Assembly: GCF_003014595.1 (NCBI RefSeq)
Contig: NZ_PYGK01000003.1
Location: forward strand, 645,570 to 709,569
DNA length: 64,000 bases
Direction: 5' to 3'
Source: Chitinophaga ginsengisoli
Lineage (GTDB): Bacteria; Bacteroidota; Bacteroidia; Chitinophagales; Chitinophagaceae
In this document: positions 17,220 through 25,401 of the stretch, one piece after another
How positions within the stretch are numbered: the first letter of the stretch is position 1
Layout of the letters: each line of letters begins with the position of its first letter
Notes under the pieces: generated by a model
Databases searched by the model: none
What the model was told of the DNA's origin: nothing
The model's input: only the letters and a program-made list of their open reading frames with translations
Program-made: the position numbers and the translations under genes

Positions 17220-17765
17220 ATGAAATACAATAATGAATGGCTGATACAAAGGTATCGGGCTAAGGAAAAGTTAACCTACACTTTCTTCTGGGGACATAAA
17301 GGAGAACCTGGTAATGTCACCAAGAGCTGTTTCAGCCAGTGGTGGCCAGCAGCGTTCAAAGATGAACAACATGTTTACCCCACAGCAGAACACTGGATGA
17401 TGGCTGAAAAAGCAAGGTTGTTCAACGATGCTGCCTCTGAAGAAAAAATACTTAAGGCCTCTACACCGGCAGCTGCCAAAAAGCTGGGCAGGCTTGTGCA
17501 ACATTTTGATCCCACTATCTGGGATGCAAAAAAATTCAACATCGTAGTGAACGGGAACCTGCTCAAATTCTCTCAATATCCCAAAATGAAAGAATTCCTG
17601 ATCAGTACCGGCGATACGATCATCGTAGAAGCTAGTCCACTGGACCGCATCTGGGGAATCGGAATGGGTGCCAATCATGAACATGCGGAGAACCCCAGCC
17701 TCTGGCGGGGAAGGAACCTTCTGGGATATGCCCTGATGGAAGTCAGGGACCAACTTAAACAATAG
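17220..17765 (+). CDS. NADAR (YbiA-like) family protein
   Basis: The 181-residue protein is a full NADAR domain. Diagnostic features are the TYTFFWGHKG start, CFSQWWPAAF, EHWMMAEKA (57-65), ASPLDRIWGIGM (138-149) and NLLGYALMEVR (166-176). The family acts on N-glycosidic bonds: YbiA-like members hydrolyse riboflavin-pathway intermediates, and some NADAR proteins remove ADP-ribose from guanine in nucleic acids. The conserved acidic and aromatic positions appear intact, so activity is expected. It is cytosolic. It is packed between the NrtR-like gene (2-base gap) and KptA (5-base gap). In this setting ADP-ribose removal is more plausible than riboflavin-related work, but that is inference. Confidence 0.9.
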   Translation: MKYNNEWLIQRYRAKEKLTYTFFWGHKGEPGNVTKSCFSQWWPAAFKDEQHVYPTAEHWMMAEKARLFNDAASEEKILKASTPAAAKKLGRLVQHFDPTIWDAKKFNIVVNGNLLKFSQYPKMKEFLISTGDTIIVEASPLDRIWGIGMGANHEHAENPSLWRGRNLLGYALMEVRDQLKQ

Positions 17766-17770
17766 ATACA

Positions 17771-18313
17771 ATGAACGAACAACAAACAAAAAGCATCAGC
17801 AAATTTCTGAGCCTGATCCTACGCCATCAGCCGGAAGTCATCGGTATCACACTCGATGAGAACGGCTGGACTGATGTAGATGAACTGATCGCTAAAATGA
17901 ATGCCAAGGGGCATCGCATTTCTTTTGATCAACTAGAAGAAGTAGTCATCACGAACGACAAACAACGTTTCGCTTTCAGCGAAGATTATAATAAAATACG
18001 CGCCAGCCAGGGACATTCTGTGAATATCTCCCTGGGACTGGATCCGCAGGAGCCACCGGAATATCTTTATCATGGTACAGTAGCGAAGTTTCTGGATAGC
18101 ATTCACAAAGAAGGACTACAAAGGATGAGCCGCCAACACCTGCACCTGAGCCGTGACAGGGAAACGGCTGTTAAAGTGGGGAGCCGCAGAGGTGCTCCGG
18201 TGATACTTAATATTAACAGCGGGGCGATGCATAAGGACGGGTTTCTGTTCTATCTGTCGGATAATGGCGTCTGGCTGACGGATCATGTGCCGGCGAAGTA
18301 TATAAATTTCTAA
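17771..18313 (+). CDS. kptA: RNA 2'-phosphotransferase KptA/Tpt1
   Basis: The 180-residue protein has normal length and all family landmarks: SKFLSLILRHQP with R18-H19, the KIRASQGHS segment (75-83), YHGT (100-103), HLHLS (123-127), VGSRRG (136-141) and NGVWL (165-169). KptA/Tpt1 enzymes move an internal RNA 2'-phosphate to NAD, giving ADP-ribose 1'',2''-cyclic phosphate and nicotinamide. Bacterial members lack a tRNA-splicing role in most species, so RNA-repair or ADP-ribosylation functions have been proposed for them. Here it lies inside an NAD/ADP-ribose operon, with an ADP-ribosylglycohydrolase 9 bases downstream. No RNA ligase is found in the window. Confidence 0.93.
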   Translation: MNEQQTKSISKFLSLILRHQPEVIGITLDENGWTDVDELIAKMNAKGHRISFDQLEEVVITNDKQRFAFSEDYNKIRASQGHSVNISLGLDPQEPPEYLYHGTVAKFLDSIHKEGLQRMSRQHLHLSRDRETAVKVGSRRGAPVILNINSGAMHKDGFLFYLSDNGVWLTDHVPAKYINF

Positions 18314-18322
18314 ACGAGACCA

Positions 18323-19252
18323 ATGTCCAACAGGAACTTTATTAAAGATGCTTTACTGGGAGTCGCAACAGGCGATGCATTGGGAGTACCGGTGGAATTC
18401 CGTTCCAGGAGTTTACTACTTCGTGATCCTGTTACAGGGATGAGAGAATATGGCACACATCATCAACCAGCAGGTACCTGGTCTGACGATAGTGCTCTTA
18501 CATTTTGTCTTGCGGAGATGTTATGCAAAGGGTATGATCTACAGAATCTGGCTAACCGTTTTGTTAACTGGAAGAATTATGGTTACTGGACACCCCATGG
18601 AAATGTATTTGACATAGGCATAGCCACAGCAGAAGCGATTACCCGATTGCAAACCGGTACTCCTCCTACACTTGCCGGAGGCAGGACGGAAGGTAGCAAT
18701 GGAAACGGTTCCCTGATGCGCATCCTGCCACTGCTCTTTTATATAAAAGACATGCCCATAGAAGAACGTTTCAAACATGTACAGGAAGTATCTTCTCTTA
18801 CCCATGCACACCTACGGTCTGTTAATGCCTGCTTTATTTACCTCGAATTTGCCCTGGCGATACTGAATGGACAGTCCAAAGAAAGTGCATATGAAGAAAT
18901 CTGCTTCACACTGACAGATTTTCTGCAGAACAGTGAAGCACCTTACTTCAGCAAGATCCTATCAGGAGAGCTGCCACAGTTACCCATAGAAGAAATCCAT
19001 GGCACCGGATATGTGCTACGCACATTAGAAGCGGCGCTCTGGTGCCTGCTCAATACTGGCTCTTACAGCGAAGCTGTACTACAGGCCGTAAATCTCGGAG
19101 ACGATACAGACACGACAGCAGCAGTAACCGGCGGGCTGGCAGGATTACTCTACAGTTGGGAGGCAATTCCGGCCGACTGGTTAAATGTTTTGGCTAAAAG
19201 AGATGCAATTGACCAGTTGATTATTAACTTGCAAGCCAAAATTTACAGGTAA
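18323..19252 (+). CDS. ADP-ribosylglycohydrolase family protein
   Basis: The 309-residue protein is a complete ADP-ribosylglycohydrolase. The N-terminal GVATGDALGVPVEF block, the GTWSDDSA metal-binding motif (51-58, D55 and D56), GSNGNGSLMR (124-133) and the C-terminal GDDTDTTAAVTGG motif (259-271) supply the expected magnesium ligands. Family members remove ADP-ribose from protein side chains, DNA or small molecules. The gene is cytosolic and lies third after the regulator. Its stop codon directly abuts the ATG of the phosphatase gene. With KptA and NADAR beside it, it could clear ADP-ribosylated products or intermediates; the actual substrate is not evident. Confidence 0.93.
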   Translation: MSNRNFIKDALLGVATGDALGVPVEFRSRSLLLRDPVTGMREYGTHHQPAGTWSDDSALTFCLAEMLCKGYDLQNLANRFVNWKNYGYWTPHGNVFDIGIATAEAITRLQTGTPPTLAGGRTEGSNGNGSLMRILPLLFYIKDMPIEERFKHVQEVSSLTHAHLRSVNACFIYLEFALAILNGQSKESAYEEICFTLTDFLQNSEAPYFSKILSGELPQLPIEEIHGTGYVLRTLEAALWCLLNTGSYSEAVLQAVNLGDDTDTTAAVTGGLAGLLYSWEAIPADWLNVLAKRDAIDQLIINLQAKIYR

Positions 19253-19984
19253 ATGGCGCGGACGTTTGTAATTGGGGATATACATGGCGCACTGAGAGCA
19301 TTGGAACAAGTGCTTGAAAGGGTTAAACTGAAAGCGGATGATCAGCTCATCTTTCTGGGCGACTATGTTGATGGCTGGTCTCAATCTGCACAGGTCATTG
19401 ACTATCTCATGCAGCTGGAAAAACAATACCATTGCACCTTCATCAAAGGGAATCATGATGCCTGGTGCGAGTCGTGGTTAATGGGAGGATACCCTGACCA
19501 GACCTGGCAATTCAATGGAGGCAGAGAGACAGTCGCCAGCTATGACGGATATAGTCAGTCGCAAAAGAATAGTCATATCATTTTCTTCAACCGGATGAAA
19601 GATTATGTGATCGATGCGGAAAACAGATTGTTCATACATGCAGGTTTTACGTCCATGCATGGCCCTGCCATGGAAAGATATGACACCAGCTACCACTGGG
19701 ATAGAACGTTGTGGGAAATGGCTATTACCATGGACAAGCGTATCAAGAAAGATTCCAAGTTATTCCCAAAAAGATTGTTAGTCTTTAATGAGATCTTTAT
19801 TGGTCACACCCCTACCATCAACTATGATGTGGATATACCAATGAACGGTTGTAATGTATGGAATGTAGACACAGGGGCGGCTTTTTATGGGAAACTGACG
19901 GCCATGGATATTGATACAAAGAAGTTCTGGCAGAGTGATCCTGTACAACAATTGTATCCGAATGAGAAAGGAAGGAACCGGTAA
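19253..19984 (+). CDS. PPP-family metallophosphatase
   Basis: The 243-residue protein carries all motifs of PPP/calcineurin-like phosphatases: GDIHG (8-12), GDYVDG (36-41), KGNHD (65-69), HAG (129-131), GHT (184-186) and VDTG (205-208). It resembles bacterial serine/threonine phosphatases and diadenosine tetraphosphatase-like enzymes. The ATG follows the preceding stop codon without a gap, so translation is probably coupled. KptA makes a phosphorylated ADP-ribose by-product, and a phosphatase at the end of the operon could process it after ring opening. That link is inference; a protein or nucleotide substrate is equally possible. It is the last gene of the operon, facing a convergent lipoprotein gene. 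Confidence 0.9.
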   Translation: MARTFVIGDIHGALRALEQVLERVKLKADDQLIFLGDYVDGWSQSAQVIDYLMQLEKQYHCTFIKGNHDAWCESWLMGGYPDQTWQFNGGRETVASYDGYSQSQKNSHIIFFNRMKDYVIDAENRLFIHAGFTSMHGPAMERYDTSYHWDRTLWEMAITMDKRIKKDSKLFPKRLLVFNEIFIGHTPTINYDVDIPMNGCNVWNVDTGAAFYGKLTAMDIDTKKFWQSDPVQQLYPNEKGRNR

Positions 19985-19988
19985 GACC

Positions 19989-20636
19989 TTATCTTAATAA
20001 AGTCAATTCTTTTTTCACTAATGGAAGGTCTTTGTCATTGATGTCTGTTTCAAAATAGTAAATCACGCCATCTTCCATTACAATTCTGTTCTCAAGGTCT
20101 TCATCACTGAGGTAATCGCAGGCAGTCGGGATGTTCCAGTAATCAGTGATCCTGATCCATCTGCCTGCAACGTAAGACCAGGTGCTGGCGGTATACATGC
20201 AGGCATGCATGGATTGTACAAAGACGGAAATATCATCATTCCCATCCCCGTCCAGATCGCCTTCGTTCACCAACCTGATATGCCTGCCTGTTACTACCGG
20301 CATTGGTTTTATCTTGTTATCCTGGAACCGGACAATATACTGTGTTTCGCTTGTCACCTCAGCCCCTTCCTCCTGTGGCGCGTCACTGTCAATCCTGCCA
20401 TAAAACACACCATACGCAATGTCGCGACTGGTGTCTCCATCGAAATGGCCCTCAACACGAACAGTGTCAGGAATGATCTGGATATCTTCCGGTGGAGACG
20501 AAAGTATCATGACGCTTGTGTCTATAGCAGATTCAACTATGTTATTCATGCCAATGGCTTTGGCTCTGGAGGACTCTATAGTGGAGTGGCATGCTGGTAA
20601 CCAAAAGAGACATAAGGCATAAAGGGACTTTTGCAT
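19989..20636 (-). CDS. Exported lipoprotein with FG-GAP-like calcium-binding segment
   Basis: The 215-residue protein begins with a lipoprotein signal (MQKSLYALCLFWLPAC, cysteine at 16). The middle contains NEGDLDGDGNDDISVF, a DxDxDG-type calcium-binding loop typical of FG-GAP/VCBS repeat units. The earlier VEGHFDGDTSRDIAYGVF segment looks like a second, partial unit. No catalytic motif is seen. It is convergent with the phosphatase gene, with only four bases between the ends. It is probably surface or periplasmic. Confidence 0.7.
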   Translation of the reverse strand: MQKSLYALCLFWLPACHSTIESSRAKAIGMNNIVESAIDTSVMILSSPPEDIQIIPDTVRVEGHFDGDTSRDIAYGVFYGRIDSDAPQEEGAEVTSETQYIVRFQDNKIKPMPVVTGRHIRLVNEGDLDGDGNDDISVFVQSMHACMYTASTWSYVAGRWIRITDYWNIPTACDYLSDEDLENRIVMEDGVIYYFETDINDKDLPLVKKELTLLR

Positions 20637-20999
20637 CTCACGTAAATTCTTGATACTAAAGTATTAATTTATTTACGCTTTCTCAAACAATTACTTTAGT
20701 TCTCAATGTATTAGGGGGAATTGAAGGTTCGTCCGATCCCCTCATCAGGCAAGGCATCATGCTTATAATAGTAAGGAATCCTATTTGTCAGTGCAACTGT
20801 TATAGGCCGCAGGACGAAGACCTGTACACATCATCTGATGATTTACTACGTTGTTCTGTTGAGCAGATGTGTGATTGTTTCTTATCGTGTGACCCTTCTT
20901 GTCCGATTTAGAGTGGGAACGTTTGCGTAAATATTTACGCTATGTTCTGATCGCTCACGTATCAAATCCTGTAATTTCAGTAACAAATAAATCCCCGAT
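20637..20999. promoter_or_regulatory. Long intergenic region with TTTACG palindromes before the pectate lyase gene
   Basis: GCGTAAATATTTACGC (20925-20940) is a perfect 16-base palindrome 59 bases before the ATG at 21000. The same half-site recurs at the far end of the region as CGTAAAT (20641-20647) and ATTTACG (20671-20677), an inverted pair close to the divergent lipoprotein gene. A shared regulator of both genes is plausible. No ORF with a plausible start was found here. Confidence 0.5.
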
Positions 21000-23252
21000 A
21001 TGAAAACACTAATACTACTGGCATTTACATGCCTTCTGGGAGGAGGTATGTCTTATGCACAAACCACGCTGTATGTCGCCCCCGGCGGCTCAGCATCTAA
21101 CCCTGGTACAAATATCAATGCCCCCACAACATTGGCCAATGCACTGGCTACTATTTCTGCAGGAGGCACTATTTATCTGAGAGGAGGCACTTACAGTCTT
21201 TCTGCATCTGTGATCATTCCGGCAACCAACAACGGTACATCATCTGCCAACAAGAATGTTGTAGCATATGCAAGCGAAGTACCTGTGCTTGACTTCTCCG
21301 GACAGGCTATTGCAGACGCTAACCGTGGTGTAGTGCTGGACGGCGATTATTGGCATTTTACAGGCATCACCATTTCCAGTGCAGGTGATAATGGTATGTT
21401 GCTGGCCGGTAATAACAACATCATCGAAAAATGTATTTTCAGCAAGAACCATGACAGTGGTCTGCAGCTGAGTCGTTATGTTACCAGCAACACAACTATC
21501 AGCTCCTGGCCTTCCAACAATCTTATCCTGAACTGTGAGGCATTTGACAACCAGGACCCGGGTAATGAAAATGCTGACGGATTTGCCGCTAAACTAACCT
21601 GTGGTACGGGCAATGTATTCAGCGGTTGTATTTCTCACAATAACATTGACGATGGATGGGATCTGTATGCTAAAACCGATACAGGCCCTATTGGCCCTGT
21701 AACACTGGAAAATTGTGTATCATACGGTAACGGTACGCTCAGCAGTGGCAGCACTTCCGGTAGTGGCGATAAGAATGGTTTTAAGCTGGGCGGTTCAGGT
21801 ATTGCTGTCAATCACATTATCCGTCGCTGTGTGGCTTTCAATAATGGTCATCATGGCATTACAGACAACAATAACCCTGGCGCCATGGAAGTGTCCAACA
21901 ACACCAGTTACAACAATGCGCAATCCAATTTCAATTTCAGGGATGGCAGCACAGCCACTTACAGGAATAACCTGTCTTTTAATGCCGGCTCCAGCGATAA
22001 ATCTATTGGTACTGAAGTGGGATCCAGCAATGTATGGTGGAAGAACAATGTCAGTACCAACAGTGGCGGCCTGGTAGTGAGCAGTGCAGATTTTATTTCT
22101 ACTACCCCCAGTGTAGGCAAGAACTCAGACGGTAGTCCTAATCTGGGTAACTTCCTGGCCCTGGCGAGCGGCAGTGATATGATCAATGCCGGCGTAACAG
22201 CGCCTGGCATTACCTACACAGGTTCTGCTCCTGACATCGGCGCTCGGGAATCAGGCAGTGCCAGCAATCCGGGTACTTATACACTCAGCCTTACTGCTTC
22301 ACCGGCAACAGGGGGGACTGTCACGGCCAATCCTAATGCGTCCTCTTATACCGCAGGTACCGTCGTTACATTAACAGCGACTCCTGCGAGCGGTTATACC
22401 TTCTCCGGATGGAGTGGTGCAGCCAGTGGCATATCCACCACTGCGACGGTGACGGTTAATTCCAATCTCTCCGTTACTGCCAGCTTTACCGCTAACAATG
22501 GCGGTGGTGGTAATACGCTCCGCATAGATGATGCAGCAACCACTACCAGCGGTTATTGCGGCGCGGATGGTAGTCGCCAGAACAGCTATAGCGGCGCAGA
22601 CGGCGGTTATTATATCAACCTGTCCAACGCTACAGCGAAGGGCGTGAATTATAGTATCACAGTGCCATCAGCGGGAACGTATTCCTTTGTATGGAGATAT
22701 TCCAATGGTGGCGCGAACGTTTCTACCAGTGCACGTCTGCTGGTGAATGGCAGCACAGCGGTATCCAGCGTATCCTTCCCGAAGACCAGTTCCTGGACGG
22801 CGTGGACGACCACAGCGGCAGTAACCGCAACACTTGCCGCCGGTACCAATACTGTCAGAATTGAGACGACTTCTTCTACTGAATTTGCCGTGATAGACTG
22901 GCTGGAAGTGACGGGTAACAGTCCTTCAGCAGGTGCTTGCAGCGCTGGTACGCTCAGTGCAGCAGCCTATAAAGGAGAAGACACGTACACAGCCGTGAAC
23001 GACGCAGCGCGTGTTTACCCTAATCCGGTGGTGAATACATCTACTGTCAGCTTCTATAATAAACAGGAAACAAGAGTGGCTGTCAGGTTATTTGATGCCA
23101 GTGGTGCGCTTGTGACTACGGTGACGAACCAGCGCTATCCGGCAGGACATCATCAGGTGAATGTCGATTGCAGCCGACTGGTGAAAGCCGTGTATTTTAT
23201 CAGGGTGGAAAGAGAAGGTAAGAATGAAACGTTAAGGATCATCAAACAATAG
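21000..23252 (+). CDS. Secreted pectate lyase, PL9 family, with CBM and type IX secretion tail
   Basis: The 750-residue modular protein has these parts: signal peptide (1-20), a right-handed beta-helix lyase domain (about 21-415), an InlB B-repeat-like domain (about 425-500, with AGTVVTLTATPASGYTFSGW), a carbohydrate-binding domain of the CBM6/35 type (about 507-645), and a C-terminal sorting domain (about 670-750, with VYPNPVVNTSTVSF). The PL9 signature is in NADGFAAKLTCGTGNVFSGC and DDGWDLYAK, with the calcium-binding aspartates and the lysine expected for catalysis. It should cleave polygalacturonate by beta-elimination outside the cell, exported through the type IX system. It stands alone behind a long upstream region with palindromes. 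Confidence 0.93.
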   Translation: MKTLILLAFTCLLGGGMSYAQTTLYVAPGGSASNPGTNINAPTTLANALATISAGGTIYLRGGTYSLSASVIIPATNNGTSSANKNVVAYASEVPVLDFSGQAIADANRGVVLDGDYWHFTGITISSAGDNGMLLAGNNNIIEKCIFSKNHDSGLQLSRYVTSNTTISSWPSNNLILNCEAFDNQDPGNENADGFAAKLTCGTGNVFSGCISHNNIDDGWDLYAKTDTGPIGPVTLENCVSYGNGTLSSGSTSGSGDKNGFKLGGSGIAVNHIIRRCVAFNNGHHGITDNNNPGAMEVSNNTSYNNAQSNFNFRDGSTATYRNNLSFNAGSSDKSIGTEVGSSNVWWKNNVSTNSGGLVVSSADFISTTPSVGKNSDGSPNLGNFLALASGSDMINAGVTAPGITYTGSAPDIGARESGSASNPGTYTLSLTASPATGGTVTANPNASSYTAGTVVTLTATPASGYTFSGWSGAASGISTTATVTVNSNLSVTASFTANNGGGGNTLRIDDAATTTSGYCGADGSRQNSYSGADGGYYINLSNATAKGVNYSITVPSAGTYSFVWRYSNGGANVSTSARLLVNGSTAVSSVSFPKTSSWTAWTTTAAVTATLAAGTNTVRIETTSSTEFAVIDWLEVTGNSPSAGACSAGTLSAAAYKGEDTYTAVNDAARVYPNPVVNTSTVSFYNKQETRVAVRLFDASGALVTTVTNQRYPAGHHQVNVDCSRLVKAVYFIRVEREGKNETLRIIKQ

Positions 23253-23757
23253 TTTTTAGTTGCTCTCCCGGTTTCAGTGCTCTGCCCCGCTGTTGCTCTG
23301 CGGCGGCAAAAGCCTCATCCGAAAGCGCCTGAAATCCTTTGGGCGCTTTCGATGCCGGGCCTTTATAAATACCTACAAATGGTTTTGACAATGTTTTACG
23401 GGTTACGGGATCTGTCATCCGGAAATATTGCGGATACCAGCCCTGCACAGTACGATTGTCGGGAACTGCCTTCTGCGCAGTTTTTGCCCTTTTCTCCAGG
23501 ATCTTTTCCAGGGTGATATTATTGATAGCTGCTTCCCTGAAGAAGTAAACGCGACGCCCTTTTAATCCATTTCCACTTTTGAATACCCCTGCATGATGCC
23601 ATTCTGAAGCGAAGGGCTCCAGCTCTTTTGCACTGATCTTAGTATTGAATTTTTTGGATAATAATGTAGCGACTTCACCCGCTTTCAGCAATTGCTTGTC
23701 TTCAGCATCCTGGTAATTTTCAGACTTTCCCTCCTGCAGATATTTACGCATCTTCAT
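23242..23757 (-). CDS. Hypothetical basic protein
   Basis: The 171-residue protein has no signal peptide. It is rich in lysine and alanine (LEKILEKRAKTAQKAVPDNR). The first 90 residues could form a small helical DNA-binding-like domain (AGEVATLLSKKFNTKISAKE), but I cannot name a family. Its 3' end overlaps that of the convergent pectate lyase gene by 11 bases. A TAACTTTC box, one base off the -7 consensus, lies four bases upstream of its ATG, so it may be leaderless. Confidence 0.6.
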   Translation of the reverse strand: MKMRKYLQEGKSENYQDAEDKQLLKAGEVATLLSKKFNTKISAKELEPFASEWHHAGVFKSGNGLKGRRVYFFREAAINNITLEKILEKRAKTAQKAVPDNRTVQGWYPQYFRMTDPVTRKTLSKPFVGIYKGPASKAPKGFQALSDEAFAAAEQQRGRALKPGEQLKTIV

Positions 23758-23776
23758 GAGGGAAAGTTACAATAAT

Positions 23777-24013
23777 TCATTTATCATGTATCATTCTACT
23801 ATCTTCCGGCACCTCTGCCCTCTCAAACATGCCATAGTCCCTGCTCACTGCCGCGATACGCAAACGATAATTCTCAAACACATGATCGCGCCCGGCTGAT
23901 TGTGCCATACGATGCATTTCTGTATTCCGCCATTGCTGAATAGCGGCCCTGCTGGATATGATGTTATCGGCTGACTGGCTGCGCAGGACAAAGCAATCCA
24001 GGGCGATTGTCAT
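23777..24013 (-). CDS. Possible small protein, 78 residues
   Basis: The ORF has an ATG at 24013 and ends 19 bases before the 23757 gene on the same strand. The product is hydrophilic, with many arginines and two cysteines or fewer. No motif is recognised. Colinearity with the next gene supports it as a real small gene, but it could be chance or a remnant. Confidence 0.35.
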   Translation of the reverse strand: MTIALDCFVLRSQSADNIISSRAAIQQWRNTEMHRMAQSAGRDHVFENYRLRIAAVSRDYGMFERAEVPEDSRMIHDK

Positions 24014-24160
24014 TACTGCGGAAGGGGAGAAAATGTTAAGGCAGCATTTTAGATTGACCGTACGGGGTTAAAGGTGTTATACGAGATATGTTTTGCAATA
24101 TTGATCATTGTATGCTGGGTTACACATAATAACATTCATCTGCAGACGAACATCCCAAAT

Positions 24161-24245
24161 TCCGGGGCGGCGCCCCGTGCCCCGGGTTTCGCCGTTCCCG
24201 GGGTTAAAAACCCCGGGCTACAAACAACGCGGCTCCTCTGGAGCC
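24161..24245. repeat. GC-rich hairpin repeat element (copy A)
   Basis: Three consecutive hairpins occur in an otherwise AT-rich gap. These are GGGGC/GCCCC near 24163-24176, CCCGGGGTT (24197-24205) with AACCCCGGG (24209-24217), and GGCTCC (24231-24236) with GGAGCC (24240-24245). The conserved bridge CTACAAACAACG between the last two is shared with the element at 32786-32940. Confidence 0.7.
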
Positions 24246-24279
24246 TATTGGTGTTTTGTTAAATGCGTTGTTTGCTTTC

Positions 24280-25251
24280 TCACATCGTCCAGTGTTCACG
24301 GCGGATGATATCCTCCAGGCGGGCTTTATCTGCGCCCATTTGCGGCTCTAATCCTAATTGCTGCATCAGGCTGTAGCTATTGATGACTCCTTCTTTATAC
24401 CAGGGCATTTCTTTGCTTAGCACCATCAGCTTTGTGAAGCCCTTCATATGCTCGCCTTTCTGGATCAGGAAATAGGCATGTGCTGCCCTGAAATGTGGAT
24501 AATGATAGAATTCACCGGCTATTGCGTCCCAGGTGGCTTCAGTGACAGCCGATTCGGCTTTCAGCAACGCGATGGCATATACGGGAGAATGCAACAGGTC
24601 CTGTTCGAAGCAGACCAGTTCCGGAATGGTTAGCGACTTCCGGTTGTCATTCAAAAACTTGAAGTGAAGCACCTCGTTATATAATTCGTGCGCACGTTCT
24701 TCTTTATGCGTATAATGCCAGATATCGCCCAGCAGGATCTTTGCTTTCAGATGATTAGGTACCAGGTGCAAGGCTTTCTCGGCACGCTCTTCCGCCTCCT
24801 TATATTTGGTGAGGATGAAATACGACCGGGCCACTGCCATGTGAAAATTGGCATCTGTAAGATCCGGACCAGTGGCATATTCGGCAGCCATCTTCAGGGC
24901 ATGCTCAGGATAACGGTCTATGTTGAAACGCTCTATGACCTGCCAGAGCTTCATGGAATCTCCGATGGAATTATCTAAGATCTTATAAATGATCCCACGC
25001 CTGTCCCATATCGACTTTACTTCCTTCCAGTCTTCAAACGCCTCCGGGAAAGCGATGGCAAAAGGAATCACTTCATTCGTTTCTTCCGAGCGGACCCTCA
25101 TACTCATCTCTTCTTTGGGCCTGCTGGTATAACGTGCGGCAGCAGCCAGGAATTCTTTGTCAAATAACTCTATGTCTGTCAATACCGGGGCAGGAATAGC
25201 CTGCCTGTTCTTGCTGTTTCTAAGGCCAAATAAGTTAGCGAAAATGCCCAT
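24280..25251 (-). CDS. TPR-containing cytosolic protein of unknown function
   Basis: Using the ATG at 25251 the protein has 323 residues; an upstream ATG at 25287 adds 12 residues with no features. The middle holds two or more tetratricopeptide-like helical pairs (DANFHMAVARSYFILTKYKE, AEERAEKALHLVPNHLKAK and ILLGDIWHYTHKEERAHELY). The N-terminal 100 residues are charged and unlike a known domain. No signal peptide is present. TPR repeats mediate protein contacts, so an adaptor role is likely. It is a single gene bordered by the GC-rich repeat and the divergent oxidase gene. Confidence 0.75.
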   Translation of the reverse strand: MGIFANLFGLRNSKNRQAIPAPVLTDIELFDKEFLAAAARYTSRPKEEMSMRVRSEETNEVIPFAIAFPEAFEDWKEVKSIWDRRGIIYKILDNSIGDSMKLWQVIERFNIDRYPEHALKMAAEYATGPDLTDANFHMAVARSYFILTKYKEAEERAEKALHLVPNHLKAKILLGDIWHYTHKEERAHELYNEVLHFKFLNDNRKSLTIPELVCFEQDLLHSPVYAIALLKAESAVTEATWDAIAGEFYHYPHFRAAHAYFLIQKGEHMKGFTKLMVLSKEMPWYKEGVINSYSLMQQLGLEPQMGADKARLEDIIRREHWTM

Positions 25252-25401
25252 ATCCGAAAATCTGAAATTGTTTTGCAAGATATACAAAATATATACATAT
25301 TATTTATAATACCATCTGAATAAATTACCGGGAACAGTCGCCAATTATATTTAAATTAGGACAGGAAGCGAAGTATTCAGAATTTATCTTATATCAACCA
25401 A

